From Neodiprion pinetum (Eukaryota > Arthropoda > Insecta > Hymenoptera > Diprionidae): 64,000 nucleotides of DNA. A program made the position numbers and the translations under genes. Positions 52,029 to 64,000 of this stretch are shown in pieces. Below the pieces are notes generated by a model that made no database searches, was not told the origin of the DNA, and saw only the letters and a program-made list of their open reading frames with translations. Every line of letters starts with the position of its first letter. The stretch's first letter is position 1. The stretch spans positions 1,412,001 through 1,476,000 of the forward strand of contig NC_060238.1 in the NCBI RefSeq assembly GCF_021155775.2, written 5' to 3'.

Positions 52029-54637
52029 CTGGGTAACTATATCACCCTTCCATTCGTTCATTGATGATATTTCAATGACATTGGTTTTCGCCCATTGGAG
52101 ACAATATCTAATTCGATTTTCTTACGCTTTTATTCCAGACCTCTTGATGCAATGAACTTGAGGAAACGCTTGCAGTCGTTTTGGTGTGGCTCACTCAGCT
52201 CTGCAGCTCTGGAATGTCTTCGTGATCATGAGTGGCGTCAGAAGTGATGGAAAATGCTTTTAAACTGGAAAGCAAATACTTGTCGCCGTAGTTGATAATT
52301 CAATGATTGATAGGCGATGAGTTAAATGAATATTACAATTAGTACGATATCTCTGATTACATGTAAAATAAGTTTTTTCACACATTATTTATTGGTAGAT
52401 CGTATCATATTATAAGTGGAATGACATAATTGATAGCAGACTAATGACTGAGGAAGAACTTTTTCGCCCCATTTTGTCAACGTCAATATTTTCGTCATCG
52501 TTGTAACTTTGAAAATATATCTCCCTTACAAAATCTTGATGATAATTGCAATCGGACGAAAAATCGTCGGGATGAGAATAATTTGAACAGTAGGGAACCG
52601 ATAAAGGATATTCGGGAATTGATCAAAGTCCTATGCTTTCTGCGCTCGAGTTTGACTAGCAATAATTTGAAACTGGTTTTCGCATTATGGGGTGAAAACA
52701 CACAGACCAGTGGTCGGAACGTCGCTTTCAGAAATAAACACGTCTTTCGATCGAGTCTATTCTTGTCAATATTCATGCGAATAATACAACTCAATAATTA
52801 ATGCTATAATTAATTTTAAATCGATTGCTTAATTAATTTCGTCGTCGCTCTACGATCATTCAATTGGAAGGGATCATGTGCTAAGAATATTGCACGAGTA
52901 CAAAAGACAGCTATACTTTTACCGGAAATTTATATCAACAATTTAGATAAGTTCGCGCAATCTCTCTCACGTGAAATAACGTCGATTCAACTGTGATTAA
53001 ATCAATCCCATTATACCGGTCTTTGAAATGTGTATATTTTAGCTAAAATCGAACAGTGTTGTTCATTGTGAATTCAATACCATTAATATTCCGTAGTCTC
53101 CCATACGAATAAGAATACTCCAATACTTTTAATTCCGTCTTGTAGCCGTTTCCAATGTGACGATGATCACGATAGTTTCGGCTGCCTCCAAATTACAGCT
53201 CGCTTTGCGTAACTTCCTGCGAGTCGAAAGGATATACACAATAGTGTGAGGGAGAACTAGAGTAATAGAAAGAGCGAAATAGACACGAAGAGTGATTCAT
53301 CCTATGCGCGAAGAAATGGTCGATATTCGTACTGATTTCGTGATATTTAGTCACACCTGTTCCAGCCGTTCTATTACCTACCTGCAGTCTCGAGCGAAAT
53401 CGACGGCACGAAGTCGACCCGAAAAATTGAAAAAACTAATCGTCAGAATAGTGAAAGTAAACGGCAACGAAACCCTTTCGGCAGCATCCGCTGGTGTATA
53501 ACGATGGCGATGACCCTTGTAAAATCCGTAAGTCTTAATCTTAGTCTAGTCCGACTATAGTAAAAATTGAAAACTTTTTCAATTACGACGTCGAGTTTAT
53601 AATAACCGCTCCATTTTTGCGCTTTTAACAACTTGTAAAGATTTCTGCAAGCTTCGTAAAGGAACTCGCGCGATTACCAAAATGGATTTAAAAAAAAAAA
53701 AAAAACTTTGATCAACTTCATCGGTCCGTGTCACAGTGCGTCTGTAGACGTCGGCTCTCGCGATTTTTATCGTCGTTTTTATCCTCATAATTATCCGTCG
53801 TCTGAGTGAATTTTACACCTATTTAAAGCGATATCATAATTCATGAATAGACGCATAGCCGATAGATTGTACGTGTACAACCCTCGGGAAGAGAGCGTTG
53901 CATGCGATGATAGTTATGCAAATTTACTTATATTTAGTATTACGTTCGTGATCGCGGTGTAACTAGAATTTTTCTATATATACTTGTACTTCGTATTCAC
54001 GATGGCGATAATTGCCCATCGATGTTACAATGATAGAACAGAAATTTTTCACAATCTATAAAACCTGCAGTGATAATCGGCTTTGATTAATTTCTAAAAA
54101 TTATTTCAAATTTTAAGATAAAGAAGAGAAATGACGGACGTCCTGCAGCGGCCATAAATCGTCAGGGTAGCATACAAGCCGCAATCAACAGCTCTGCGAT
54201 ACCCAAGGTAACTAAATTGAAGTCTTAATCGCAAAACCGAGCAAAAAAAAAAAAATAATTAACGGCAACCGCGGTGCAATCAAAGATACAGAAGTAGCTA
54301 TTCTGCATGAAAATGTGAAAAATGTGTGCCTGTCGGTGCTCGGTGGTACGGGATCGATCGATCCCTAGTTAAATAAGGGACTTGATGCGAACAAAGCTTA
54401 TACCTGGTATAAAGTCTTCAGTGATACATACCGAAGAACGGGTGTGCAGTCTTAGAATATTGCTATTTACCCTATTATTTAATCTCAGCAGATTCGGTTA
54501 CTGATTTTTCTATTTAACGATTAATTTTTTTTTTTTGTTCCTTTATACCTCACTTCCAACATTTTCGCCCCGCGAATATATTCAATAGATCAGTTTACCT
54601 GTACAATTTTTATAGAATTTTATTGTACGACAAAGTC
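52029..54637. other. Intergenic region downstream of Sgf11
   Basis: Holds the Sgf11 3' UTR and the promoter of the first Tctex1-type gene. Several frames of 60-100 codons on either strand show no domain. An AATAAA near 52733 might be an Sgf11 poly(A) signal. Nothing else was supported. Confidence 0.45.
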
Positions 54638-55382
54638 ATGCCAACGCAATTCGAGGGCGCAGTTTCAGCTGACGATAATGATCAGGTAAAAAAATTCCGT
54701 TCGCAGTAGTTTTTATTTTCCTATATTGCACATCTTTTTTTCCGTTATTCGAAATTTCACGCCCCGCAAAAACACGTAGCGTAATTTGACTCGTACTCTG
54801 ATTAATCTTTTATTTTTCTCTGCGCCGGGTGTAAAATTCATGGTTTTCGTTTCACTTTTTTCTTTCTAGGCGCCAAAATATGAGAATAGCTACCGTCTAG
54901 AATCGAACAAACCTTTCAACGTTGACCCTGTGGATAAAATCATCAGTCAAGTCATGACCAACAACCTCGAAGACATCGTATACGATCCCAAAGAGTGCCC
55001 GAAACTGTGTGCGGAAATTAGCGCCGACATCCGAGATCGGATTCGGAAACAAAACTTCGACAGGTTGGTTGGTTGGATTAACGTTCGAGGCACGAACAAT
55101 TATTTTCCTCTCTTCTTTTTCTTTACATTCAAGAAACGTTATTGGTTTTGGCCCCATAAATTTTGAAACCCCTTTAATATTTATGTACAGTAAAAAAGAA
55201 CGTATATCCCATTCAGGTACAAAATCGTCGTTATAGTGACGATCAACGAAAAGGCCAGTCAAGGAATACAGGCGTCGATGAGATTCCTCTGGGACGTGCA
55301 GAGGGATAATTACTCCAGCTTTACATTCGAGACGAGAACCTTTTTTGCCTATTGCTGCGTCTTCGGCGTATACTGCGAGTGA
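54638..55382 (+). CDS. Tctex1-type dynein light chain (DYNLT2B/TCTEX1D2-like), copy A
   Basis: Three exons: 54638-54685, 54870-55063, 55217-55382, all GT-AG, 135 aa. The short acidic N-terminus is followed by YENSYRLESNKPFNVDPVDK, a helix-rich segment ending IRKQNFDRYK, then the beta strands KIVVIVTINEK, the motif FLWDVQRDNYSSFTFE and the end VFGVYCE. The pattern (Y.L.P.., E.P.L, FDRYK, W D..DN, FG.Y.) matches human DYNLT2B, a light chain of cytoplasmic dynein 2 that works in intraflagellar transport; paralogues also serve dynein 1. It is the upstream member of a tandem pair with the next gene. Candidate poly(A) signals at 55624-55629 and 55641-55646 lie only 12-30 bases before the start codon of copy B. 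Confidence 0.93.
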
Positions 55383-55623
55383 ATTTCGAGTTCTATCGAT
55401 AACCGACGTCTGTTTCGCTGTCTCTCCTTCTTCTTTGTTTTTCACGTTTCTTTTTGACGCGTGCAATTCGCGTCATACGTGACGACGACGAGGACTGACT
55501 GACGTTTGAATGAATGACGGAGAGACGTATCAGCGAGAGAGGTAGAGAGGTTTTCCCCTCCAATAATCGAGTGTAAATTTGTCGTACGTATTATTATAGG
55601 ACCGAGACGGATGTATGCGAAGG

Positions 55624-55646
55624 AATAAACGAGTTTTAAAAATAAA
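55624..55646 (+). terminator. Candidate poly(A) signals of copy A
   Basis: Two AATAAA hexamers (55624-55629, 55641-55646) about 240 bases after the copy A stop. They overlap the 5' leader of copy B, so the transcripts would abut or overlap. Confidence 0.4.
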
Positions 55647-55655
55647 CTGGTGAAA

Positions 55656-56971
55656 ATGAGCTTCTCAAAAAATTACGCCCCTCAAAATTCAACCCACCCT
55701 CAAACCGCGCCTGTGAAAATCGCCTCGACGATGAGAGAATCGTCGAATGCACGTCTCTCTCTGTCCAAGGGCCAAAGGCCCCTGAGCAAGGCCTTGTCCC
55801 AGCAGTCGAAAATCGGCATGAGTACCGCTTCTCTGATTCCCGGCCACCAAGTCACAAGTGCAACTTACAGAAGTGCGAAGGGAGGATTCAAGGTGCGACT
55901 TTACAGTTGGGCTGCACAATTAAGGACGAACGGGTCCGATCGAAGAAGTTATAAAGAGGGGAAAAACCGTCGGAAAAATCTCCGACGGTATTTTTTTTTT
56001 AATCAAACGTTAAGCGGCCCGTTCGTCCTTTACAACTATTTGCAACGGCCCGCTATCCAAGTTCCCGCATCGCGGAACGGAAAGATACAGAGAGCCTGAC
56101 GCAGTTCCGGTTGAAATTCGTTTTTTGCTTCGGCACACAGATTCCGAGGTACCAGAACAGCTATCGATTAGATGCCCACAATCCGTGGAAACAGGAAGTA
56201 GTCGACAAGGTTCTCGAAGACGTTATGACCACCACCCTGACCGGGATGAAGTACAACCCCGAGGTTTGCATGAAACTCTGCCAGGACATGACGGCCGAGA
56301 TAAGAAATCGGATATACCGAAAGGACTACGACAGGCGAGATATTGCGACGGTTCTTCGTTAGCCGATTTTATCGGAAATTGCACGAAGCGATTTGAAATC
56401 GTTCGAAATTTTTGTGAAAATAGTATATTGTGTAACGGGGAGGCAAACGGGCAAATCAGTTGCCTCCTTGTTGCGCGCGATTTTTCATGCATCAAGAGTG
56501 TGTTACGCGTTTTTTCGGCGAAACACGAAATTGAAGCCAGGTTCGCGTAATGTCAGATTTGTTCGCTACAGCGTAGTGCAGAAAATGCCACTTTAACTCC
56601 TAGGAGTTGACTTTTTAATTCGTGACCTTTTTTTTTGCAGCTTTCTATTTATTAAACTGCTTTTGGTAAAATTTATTTGTTTACTTAACGCGAAAACAAA
56701 ATTTCATGCAAAATTTCAAGTAGATCGCATGTAAGGAAATATTTATCCATGAAAGGGTTAAAAAAAGTGGCACGCAAGGAAATTATTTACCTCGTCGCGT
56801 TTCAGGTACAAGTTCATAGTGCAGGTGACGATAGTAGAAAAGACCGGACAAAGTTTACAAGTCGCTAATGGGAGGCTGTGGGACATCGAGAGGGACAATC
56901 ACTCGTCTTTTACATTTGAAAGTTCCCAAATGTACGCCGTAGGGATCGTCGTCGGTGTTTATTACGAATAA
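55656..56971 (+). CDS. Tctex1-type dynein light chain, copy B, with N-terminal extension
   Basis: Three exons: 55656-55892, 56141-56334, 56806-56971, 198 aa. Exons 2 and 3 have exactly the same lengths as in copy A (194 and 166) and interrupt the same codons, so the two genes arose by duplication. Exon 1 encodes a 79-residue Ser/Lys/Gln-rich, disordered extension absent from copy A, as in TCTEX1D1/DYNLT5-type proteins. The core has YQNSYRLDA, LEDVMTTTLTGMKYNP, IYRKDYDRYKFIVQVTIVEK, LWDIERDNHSSFTFE and VVGVYYE. Intron 2 uses a GC donor (ACAG then GCGAGA) with a normal AG acceptor; if it is not spliced the protein ends nine codons into the intron. The start is the ATG at 55656, since the upstream in-frame GTG is not a start codon. 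An AATAAA overlaps the stop; another is at 57360-57365. Confidence 0.91.
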
Positions 56972-59138
56972 AGCGGATAAAATTACCGTTATAACAACAA
57001 CGATGCGGATCGATTTGCAAGCAACATTTTTTCGCAGCTCGGTATAATAATTTGCGACAGTTTACCGACTCCCCCTTATTGTTAGTATCGTTGGGAAAAT
57101 TATTCGAGTGGTGAAAATTTACATCCGAGAATGATTTATTCATAATTTTTCTTTATACACTTTCGACGAATCTCTCTTCCTTTGACGAATGAAGTTTACA
57201 CGCGGATGTGAGGCGCGAGAATTTTTTGTCAAGTGAGAAAAATGACGCGGAAACTAATAGTAGAAATTCATGATTTTAACCAAACGATGGATGACGACGA
57301 ATGATCAATGAAACGAAGAAACGAGTTTTTCTCTTTCTCTTTCAACGATATTATCAATGAATAAAGATAAAATAATTGCAACATACGACGGAATGAATAT
57401 TATACAATGTATAATGTATAAGAATTGCCTGTACGCGTGAGGATTGTTTTTATACATTCTCTTTATTGTTATTTAAATTGATATATTATTATTATTACTA
57501 ATGGGCGATGGTATGTATATGCATGATTCGTGTAACAGTGACTATTACAATAATATTTATAATATTTTATATGTAATATAAAAACGAAGAAAAAGTGAGA
57601 CAAAACGATCTGCTCTTTTCTTCCTCCCAATACACAAGAAATCAAAACTATTTTACACAGCACGTGTTTTTCGATTGATTCTACATCGGAGATAGTTGGG
57701 AATAAACGAAAAGAAAATGCAACAGCCAAAGAAAAGTAACTACGTCTGCAAAGACATGTGCAACAATCGTTGTGTAGGTACAGCTTTGGTCCATTTTCAT
57801 TATTACTATTACGATTAAACTCTTATTGTTAAAAATTTACCTTCGACGTAATTTTATTTAATACTATAGAGATATATACTGTATCGTTATTGTTAGTTTA
57901 TAATTATTATTTATCATTACTGCTATCATCTATTATTTTTATACGATGAAAATCGAATTCTCAAGAACAAATTGCCTTGGAAGAAAAGAAAGATGTTCAT
58001 AATGGTTTGTTTTAATAGTGAAACGGCCGCGAATCCCATTTGGCTGTTTTCCAAGTAGATTCGATCATCTTTCAGCCTGTCCCAAAATCTTTCCGCACAA
58101 GTAAATGCACGTGACGACTTTCTACTCCATTTTTTTTTTGATTTTGATTTCCTTACCTCTTTAAACCCGAAGTCTCGCGATATTTTTAAAATTGTCGACG
58201 GCTAGCGTTTTTATCGCATTCTAAAAATTTAATCTAAACTAATCAATTAAATATGGAAAATCCTGCTGTTAACAATTATGTGCAAAGCGATAAGAGACGA
58301 GGGGTATTTAAAGAAAAGAAACTTCACGTAAAAGTACGCGACAATTTTTTTTCGTTTCACTGGTTTTTATTGGTTTTTTTTTTTTTTTTTTTTGCATTTT
58401 TCCATCATTTTATTTATTTCAAATACATCGATAATTATTAGTCTCAGTAAATGGATTTGACGTAATAATTATGCAGGGAAAAAGAAAACAGAAATAATAG
58501 AAAGAAAAATATGAAAAGAAATTTAATTAATAGTAATAATAATGTTGTTTGTTTCTTTTGTATATATACATATACGTATATATGTATATTTATATGTACG
58601 AATACAGTGGAAATCGAGGGAAAAGATCGATCGATTGAACGTGGGGGTGGCTTCGAATACATTTCTCATTAATCGCGTGATTGTATAATAATATACATTA
58701 CACATACCTAGTTTATTATTAATATACATATACACATATATTCATGTATACTTGTATATGTATAATTAATGTTTTTCTTTTTTTTGTATATCGTAAATTT
58801 CTTCGTGGCACATTATCTTCTTCTTCACTTTCTACTACATTTTTTATTTTTTTTTTTCGCGTCAATCTTCATCGACTCTCTTCATTTCTTTCTTTCTGTG
58901 ATACGTTTCTTCGAACTCGAATTTTCTTCTATATCTTCTTTTCCTCTTGCGATCACCGATCACGCTTTTTCAATCCTTATGAAAGATCATTATCATTATT
59001 AGCATTATTACGAACATTATCGCTATCATTGTTATTATTACTATTATTATCACGCATTGATCATTTGATTTTTTCCCTTCGTTCGCACATTTTTATTCTT
59101 AAGCTATTTAACTCCCAACGAATAGGAATAACTACAAT

Positions 59139-59252
59139 AATAATAATAATAACAACAACACTAATAATAATAAGAATAACAATAATAATAATAATAATGA
59201 GGATAATAATATTAATAACAATAATAATAATAATAACAACAATAATAATACG
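59139..59252. repeat. Imperfect (AAT/AAC)n tract
   Basis: Over 100 bases of AAT and AAC triplets with occasional AGG, ATT and AAG variants; translated frames here are artefacts. Confidence 0.85.
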
Positions 59253-60426
59253 ATGTTAATAATCTTTGTTTTATTGAGTATGCGAAGCAATTATTTTCAC
59301 CCTAGTCTATCATCGTCACTGTTATGCATGCACTGTTATAACCTATGGTTTGTTTCCTGACGTAAAACTTTCACCATGCTCCTTCCTAAGAATCATCGTA
59401 TGTTGTAATATCATTGTTATTATCATTATTATAATTTTATATAACGTTATCATGTATGTCATAAGTATAATATTTGTGTGGGTGTGTTTGTATTTCTGTG
59501 TGTGTGTGTGTGTGTGTGCGTGTGCGCGCGTGTGTACGTAATTCTATGTGTATATCATCATACATATTATTATTGTATAACTTATATTTAATACAATATA
59601 ATGTTATATGTATATGAATATTATGCATATAGATGTACGTATAGTATAATTATTTTACGCGTTTATAATAAAATACACATTCACAATATCATTATTATCA
59701 TTATATTTATATGTATATATCGCATATTAATTTTCACTGACGTATACGCATACATATATGTGTACGTGTGTGCACACATAAATATATGAATATACGAATA
59801 CATGCATATAGGTATAATTAATCAAAATGCCTTATCAAGTCTTATCATATTATAGTTAATTTTCGTACTAGAGTCATTATTATTAATAACTACGATGTTA
59901 TATATTCACCTGTTGTTCAATGTGTCATGCGACGCGTGTAGTATACGTAGGTATATATACATATATATGTATACTTATATATACATACATACATACGCGC
60001 ATTCCCATATTGTACGACGAATGGTCGTCATCGGTAATTCTTCTAAAAAAATGTCCCATCGTTTCCTTGCATGTGATACTTTTAAGGTAATAATAAGAAT
60101 AATCATCGTCGTCGTCGTCGTCGTTATAGGTATGGGTATGGTTATTAATATTATTATCATGATCGTTATTACTTTTTGTTAGTACTATTAATTATTATTA
60201 TATTTACAATTTCGTATTATTCAATTGCTTGTAAAGTTTCTCATGTCTTTCGCGTATTCAGTAATTGATATATCGAAGAAAAAGAATTAACAACGCCCAC
60301 GTCGCGTATAATAATTACGACCACCACACCACCACCACCATTATCACTTATATCATCACACAAAAATATCTCTTTCGTTTGATATTTTGAAAAAACGCCT
60401 CTATCCCAATAGTATTTATAGGAGTA

Positions 60427-60432
60427 TTTATT
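60427..60432 (-). terminator. Candidate poly(A) signal for iRhom
   Basis: TTTATT on the plus strand, AATAAA on the coding strand, about 495 bases past the iRhom stop codon. Chance occurrence is possible in this AT-rich region. Confidence 0.3.
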
Positions 60433-60925
60433 GATTAAATACATATCGTTAAACAATACTACTTTGTGCTGTCAGTGGATCGGTATTCTTCGGGAAAAAT
60501 ATTTCCCGTCCTTTTCGTCCGGTTGTATTTCTTTTTTCTTTTTCTCCTCCATTTCTTGGATATTTTTTCTCCAATTTCCCATTTTTTTGTTTCTCGCGCT
60601 GGAATGTTTTGGCAGAGGAAGGAGAGGAGAATAGGGAGGAAGAAAGAGCTAATCTATAGCTTACATGTACATACCATGTGAGAAGGTGGGACCGACTCCA
60701 ACGTATTTACCCTTAGCTGCGATAATCTCTACCGAAATCGATGAAAATCGGAGCGATATAATGGCGAGTCCCAATATGACGAAACCAGAAATTATCCAAA
60801 TCCCAATTCCAATCGAAACTTGGTAGTGTTATTCCGAATTTACGGACCGGCAGCGGCGGATGCTGAGCTTTTGACCAGAGGCCGAGCGGTATTGCCAGCT
60901 CGGCTCTTGACCGCTGCCCCCGGTG

Positions 60926-63825
60926 TCATACGGGTTCCTCCCTCTTGAAATTGATATTCTGAGATGCGCAGAAGTCCTTGGTGAACGGTATGCAGGTGAA
61001 GAGTTTGCAGATCTCGCATTCGTAGACCGGAACGTTGTAGAAGAGGGCGAGCAGCATTGCGAATAGCCCTACTATAAGGACCAGGCAGACCCAGATCAAG
61101 AGGATCTTTCGCCGTCGGTCGTACTTCCCGAAGGATATGAACGGCATCACAGCGTAAGCGGCCAGGAAACCGAACACGAAGCCGAAGAGGTGAGCGTAGT
61201 TGTCGATCCAGGGCAACGCCCCGAGCAGCAACAGCACGAACAACGATAGAAGCAGCTTTGAAAGCGCCCTGCGCGGGTGTTTCAGCATTGGCCAGCTGTT
61301 TAAAACCTCCACAACGAGCGTCGCGAGGAGGGCGAAATGCGCCCCCGCTGGTCCCACCTGAAGAGACACAAAAATTTCGAGGGACAGGATCAGAGCTTGG
61401 TCCATCCTCCGAGCAGTCTGCCTGAGAATTAAGATTTGAGAGAGTTCCAGAAATCGAAGCGTATTATTTTGTAGTAATTTTCACGAGCTGAAACGGATCA
61501 AAGAGTATTTGAAAATAAGAGAACTTATGATTCGAGTATACCGTTGTTAATTGTTTATTTTGAAAAACCGTCAGGTTGACAAAAATTTCGAGACGAGAAA
61601 TAATTAGCTTACAGTCGGTTGAAAATTATAAATTTGTCAGTTTTCAAAACATCTGTCTCTTTTTAAAATCTCAATTCGCAGAGACAAACGACTTTGAGAA
61701 TCTCCGTATTTGATCTGTACCTGTATTGAAAAAAAAAAAAAAATGTGTCACCCAACGCCGGGTTGGAAAGGTGAGAAAAATACCTTGTCAGACATTTTCT
61801 AACATAGCTCTTATCTAAATCCAATCGATAAGCCATTGGCGAGGTACTGGACTGTGAAATTTAATCTGGATTCGTATCGCGCGCAATTTCGCCATCGAGT
61901 ATTCAACATTAACGATATATCTGATCGAGCATTTAAACTTAGAATTGAAATTGGTTTCCCGAGATGAAAGTTGGAGAAAACAATGCAGGCAAAACTGTCC
62001 AGACATATTGTGTGTACAATGGAGTGGAACGAGAGATGCGAACGCGAGTATTTCGAATAGAGTTCGTTCGTTGCACCCTGCGCAAAAGTCCGTATCTTTG
62101 TGTGCGAGTTGAGGGCTGCTTCAAGAGTCTTCGAGAAACTTTAGCAGGGGAGGAAGGAGCGAAGAGATTTTCTGCTTTCCCCCCTGGGCTGCAGTTGATT
62201 CTTGAAAAGAGAAAGTAAGAGAGAGAGAGAGAGATGGAAACAGCCACAAGTGTGTTGATTAAATTGCGAACACACAATAAAATCCCGTCTGTTAAATCGG
62301 CCGTCCAATGCTTTTGTGTGCTGTTGCTATAGCTGCTACTTCTTCCACCTCTCTCGCTCAGATGTATTCAATTAAAACTTCTCTGATTATATTCTCGCCT
62401 CTCCAACTTTTCCGACTACCATCCCGCCTTTTCGACTCTACTCACCGTTTCCTCAATATTGTTTTTCCCCTGAAACTCGAGTCCAACTAACTTAAAGCCT
62501 AACTGATATTAATATCGGACAGTGCGCGCGTTTCTGTTGCATTATTGAACGATTCTCGCAATATTCAACCGCCGAACGCTGACCATCAAATAACGGTGTA
62601 TCCCTTTTACTCTCTCCTTGTTGTTCAAACAGAAATTTAGATTGAAAAGAGCCTGTGGCAAATGTTCCGATCGATGATTACAATAATGAAAATGCTGTTC
62701 GCGGAAAAATAGGGTAAAATCAACATCGGAGTTAAGCAAAAAAAGTGCTTTGATTTTATCCGATACTTTTATGCTTCACCTGGTTGTTACTTTCAAATTT
62801 CCTCATCCTCTCGAAACATATTTCGTCGATTATTCCGAAACTACAGTTTCAGCTTCTAGTACTATCTTTTCTTGAAAATTTCATTCATTCCCAACCATCG
62901 ATCATATCGCGCGTACCAAGCAACAGTTGGACGTTTTAGCTTCTTACCTCAGCTCTGTAAGGAACAAATATAGCGCTAGCCAAATTTCCAGCAAGTCCAC
63001 CAGTGAAGTATATAATCGCTATGCGGAAGGATCCCGTGAGCTTTTCCAAGTCTCTCATGAAGAAGTACTGAACGCAGAGGGTGATGAGGAGGTGAAATAT
63101 CCTGTGAAAAGACAAATCACTCGTCAACGTGACAGACGGTTACCAACTAAAACCGTTCATCGTAATTATTTCGGTCACCCGATCGACGACTATTGCGATA
63201 ACCGAATTGTGTAGAAAAAAGAAGCGCTCACCCAGCGTGGAGAAAAATCGAGGTGAATAGACGGTAGAATTGGTCGGGCCACTCCGGATGTAGGAACGGA
63301 ATCATGCCGCATACGTCGTGGAGACACTCGACTTGGGAACACAGGGACGCCTCCTCGTGAAAATAACCATGTACAAAGTCGCAGTACTCCTTTGTGGTTA
63401 TTCGACACATCCCATGGATTCCTATGCAGCAGGGGTGACCAATCACTTCGCAAACCATATGCTCTGCCATCTTGTCCATGTGACGACCCACCGGAAACAT
63501 CTGGTTGCTGCCGCCCTTGCTGTAATTTTGATTGTAAGAAAAATTAGTGTAGTTCGTAGAGGAGAAAGGATCGGACGGAAAGAGGAGGACGTTCCGTTTT
63601 TCCCAAATGTAATCCAACGTTTCATTCAATTCACCTGAACCTCTGGTTGAATGGATTGGTTTTGCGGCATATGGGCCACTTGGTGATGTCGTCGGGCCAT
63701 TCGTAGGGTGCGATGCTTGCTGGAGCGTCGCAGAATTTTGGATCGAGTCCGCAAACCGAGCCGCTTATACGTCCGCCGGGTCCGCTGTCTCCTGGGCCCC
63801 ATTTCTTCCACGTCGATATGGTGTT
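60926..63825 (-). CDS. iRhom: iRhom, inactive rhomboid (C-terminal part; 5' part outside window)
   Basis: Four last coding exons: 63635-63825, 63232-63519, 62948-63101, 60926-61357; all GT-AG, phases close, 354 aa to the stop. The first two hold the Cys-rich iRhom homology domain in the lumenal loop (KKWGPGDSGPGGRISGS, CGLDPKFCDAP, EWPDDITKWPICRKT, then many cysteines). The last two hold the rhomboid membrane core and C-terminus. The catalytic serine motif GxSG is GPAG here (residues 213-216 of this fragment): serine is replaced by alanine and preceded by proline, the hallmark of iRhoms, while the late histidine (NYAHLFGFVFGF) remains. iRhoms escort ADAM17 through the secretory pathway in vertebrates and in Drosophila promote ER degradation of EGF-family ligands. 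The long cytosolic N-terminus and first membrane helix lie to the right of the window. Intron 3 (61358-62947) has nothing else recognisable. Confidence 0.96.
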
Positions 63826-64000
63826 CTGTGCGAAAATTTGACCAGAGAGAGAAGCATTAGCGAGGGATAATCGACAAGTTTACCACAGATTTACTGATTT
63901 TAGACATGCGACTATTGCGAACGAACGTTGAGGCGTGGCTGATTGCCAATATGGCGTCGAAAATTGGACTGTTGGAAAATCGTTTTAGATCGGTTACGCG
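63826..64000. other. Partial intron of iRhom
   Basis: Sequence upstream of the first iRhom exon in the window; the preceding exon, which must end in phase 0, is not visible here. Confidence 0.7.

Larger units (their letters stand above)
56972..60925. other. AT-rich region between convergent copy B and iRhom
   Basis: About 4 kb with A/T homopolymers, (AAT)n/(AAC)n, (GT)n and (TA)n tracts and no supported exon. It must hold the 3' UTRs of both flanking genes, which point toward each other. Confidence 0.55.

Noticed and set aside
54118..54207. Open stretch ending in AAG before GTAACT upstream of Tctex1 copy A
   Set aside because: Could be an extra exon, but its phase does not join the next exon and copy A already has a full-length N-terminus.
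58070..58110. AGCCTGTCCCAAAATCTTTC, faintly like a mariner terminus
   Set aside because: No inverted partner or transposase fragment found nearby.
61964..62218. 84-codon frame inside iRhom intron 3
   Set aside because: Opposite strand to the host gene, no domain, no plausible splice context.

Overview
This is an animal nuclear genome window, most likely an insect. Split genes with GT-AG introns, very long AT-rich non-coding stretches full of microsatellites, and an insect/animal gene complement (a PACS sorting protein, iRhom, SAGA factor Sgf11, a Dah/dystrotelin-like dystrophin relative) all point that way. Hymenoptera is a guess from overall feel and is not proven. All gene models below were built by hand by joining exons at splice sites; where exon phases could be checked they close perfectly.

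Layout. 1-15068: low-complexity DNA with no confident gene, one 100-N assembly gap (11100-11199), and, at its right edge, a candidate N-terminal exon (15069-15323, minus) of an unidentified gene whose remainder would lie to the left. 17870-18271 (+): intronless divergent histone H2B. 19649-23891 (+): 12-exon dystrophin-superfamily gene (WW, EF region, ZZ finger, coiled coil). 27000-27985 (+): 3-exon actin maturation protease (ACTMAP/C19orf54 family). 27986-35050: AT-rich intergenic. 35051-50295 (-): PACS, 11 coding exons, 807 aa, with a 7.8 kb first intron and a 3.2 kb fifth intron that carry small inverted-repeat elements. 51030-52028 (+): single-exon Sgf11/ATXN7L3, head-to-head with PACS across a 734 bp shared upstream region. 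54638-55382 and 55656-56971 (+): two tandem Tctex1-type dynein light chain genes with identical last two exon lengths, one using a GC splice donor. 56972-60925: AT-rich simple repeats. 60926-63825 (-): the last four coding exons of iRhom, an inactive rhomboid; its 5' part lies beyond the right edge.

The genes do not form a pathway. Loose links are cytoskeletal: the dystrophin-like protein and the actin protease are neighbours on the same strand, and the light chains act in dynein. PACS and iRhom both act in secretory-pathway trafficking. These are probably coincidental neighbours.

The hunt produced no convincing new system. The most useful observations are three small inverted-repeat (MITE-like) elements, two of them with plausible target duplications, a 0.2 kb tandem repeat upstream of ACTMAP, the GC-AG intron, the orphan N-terminal exon, and the divergent stand-alone H2B.
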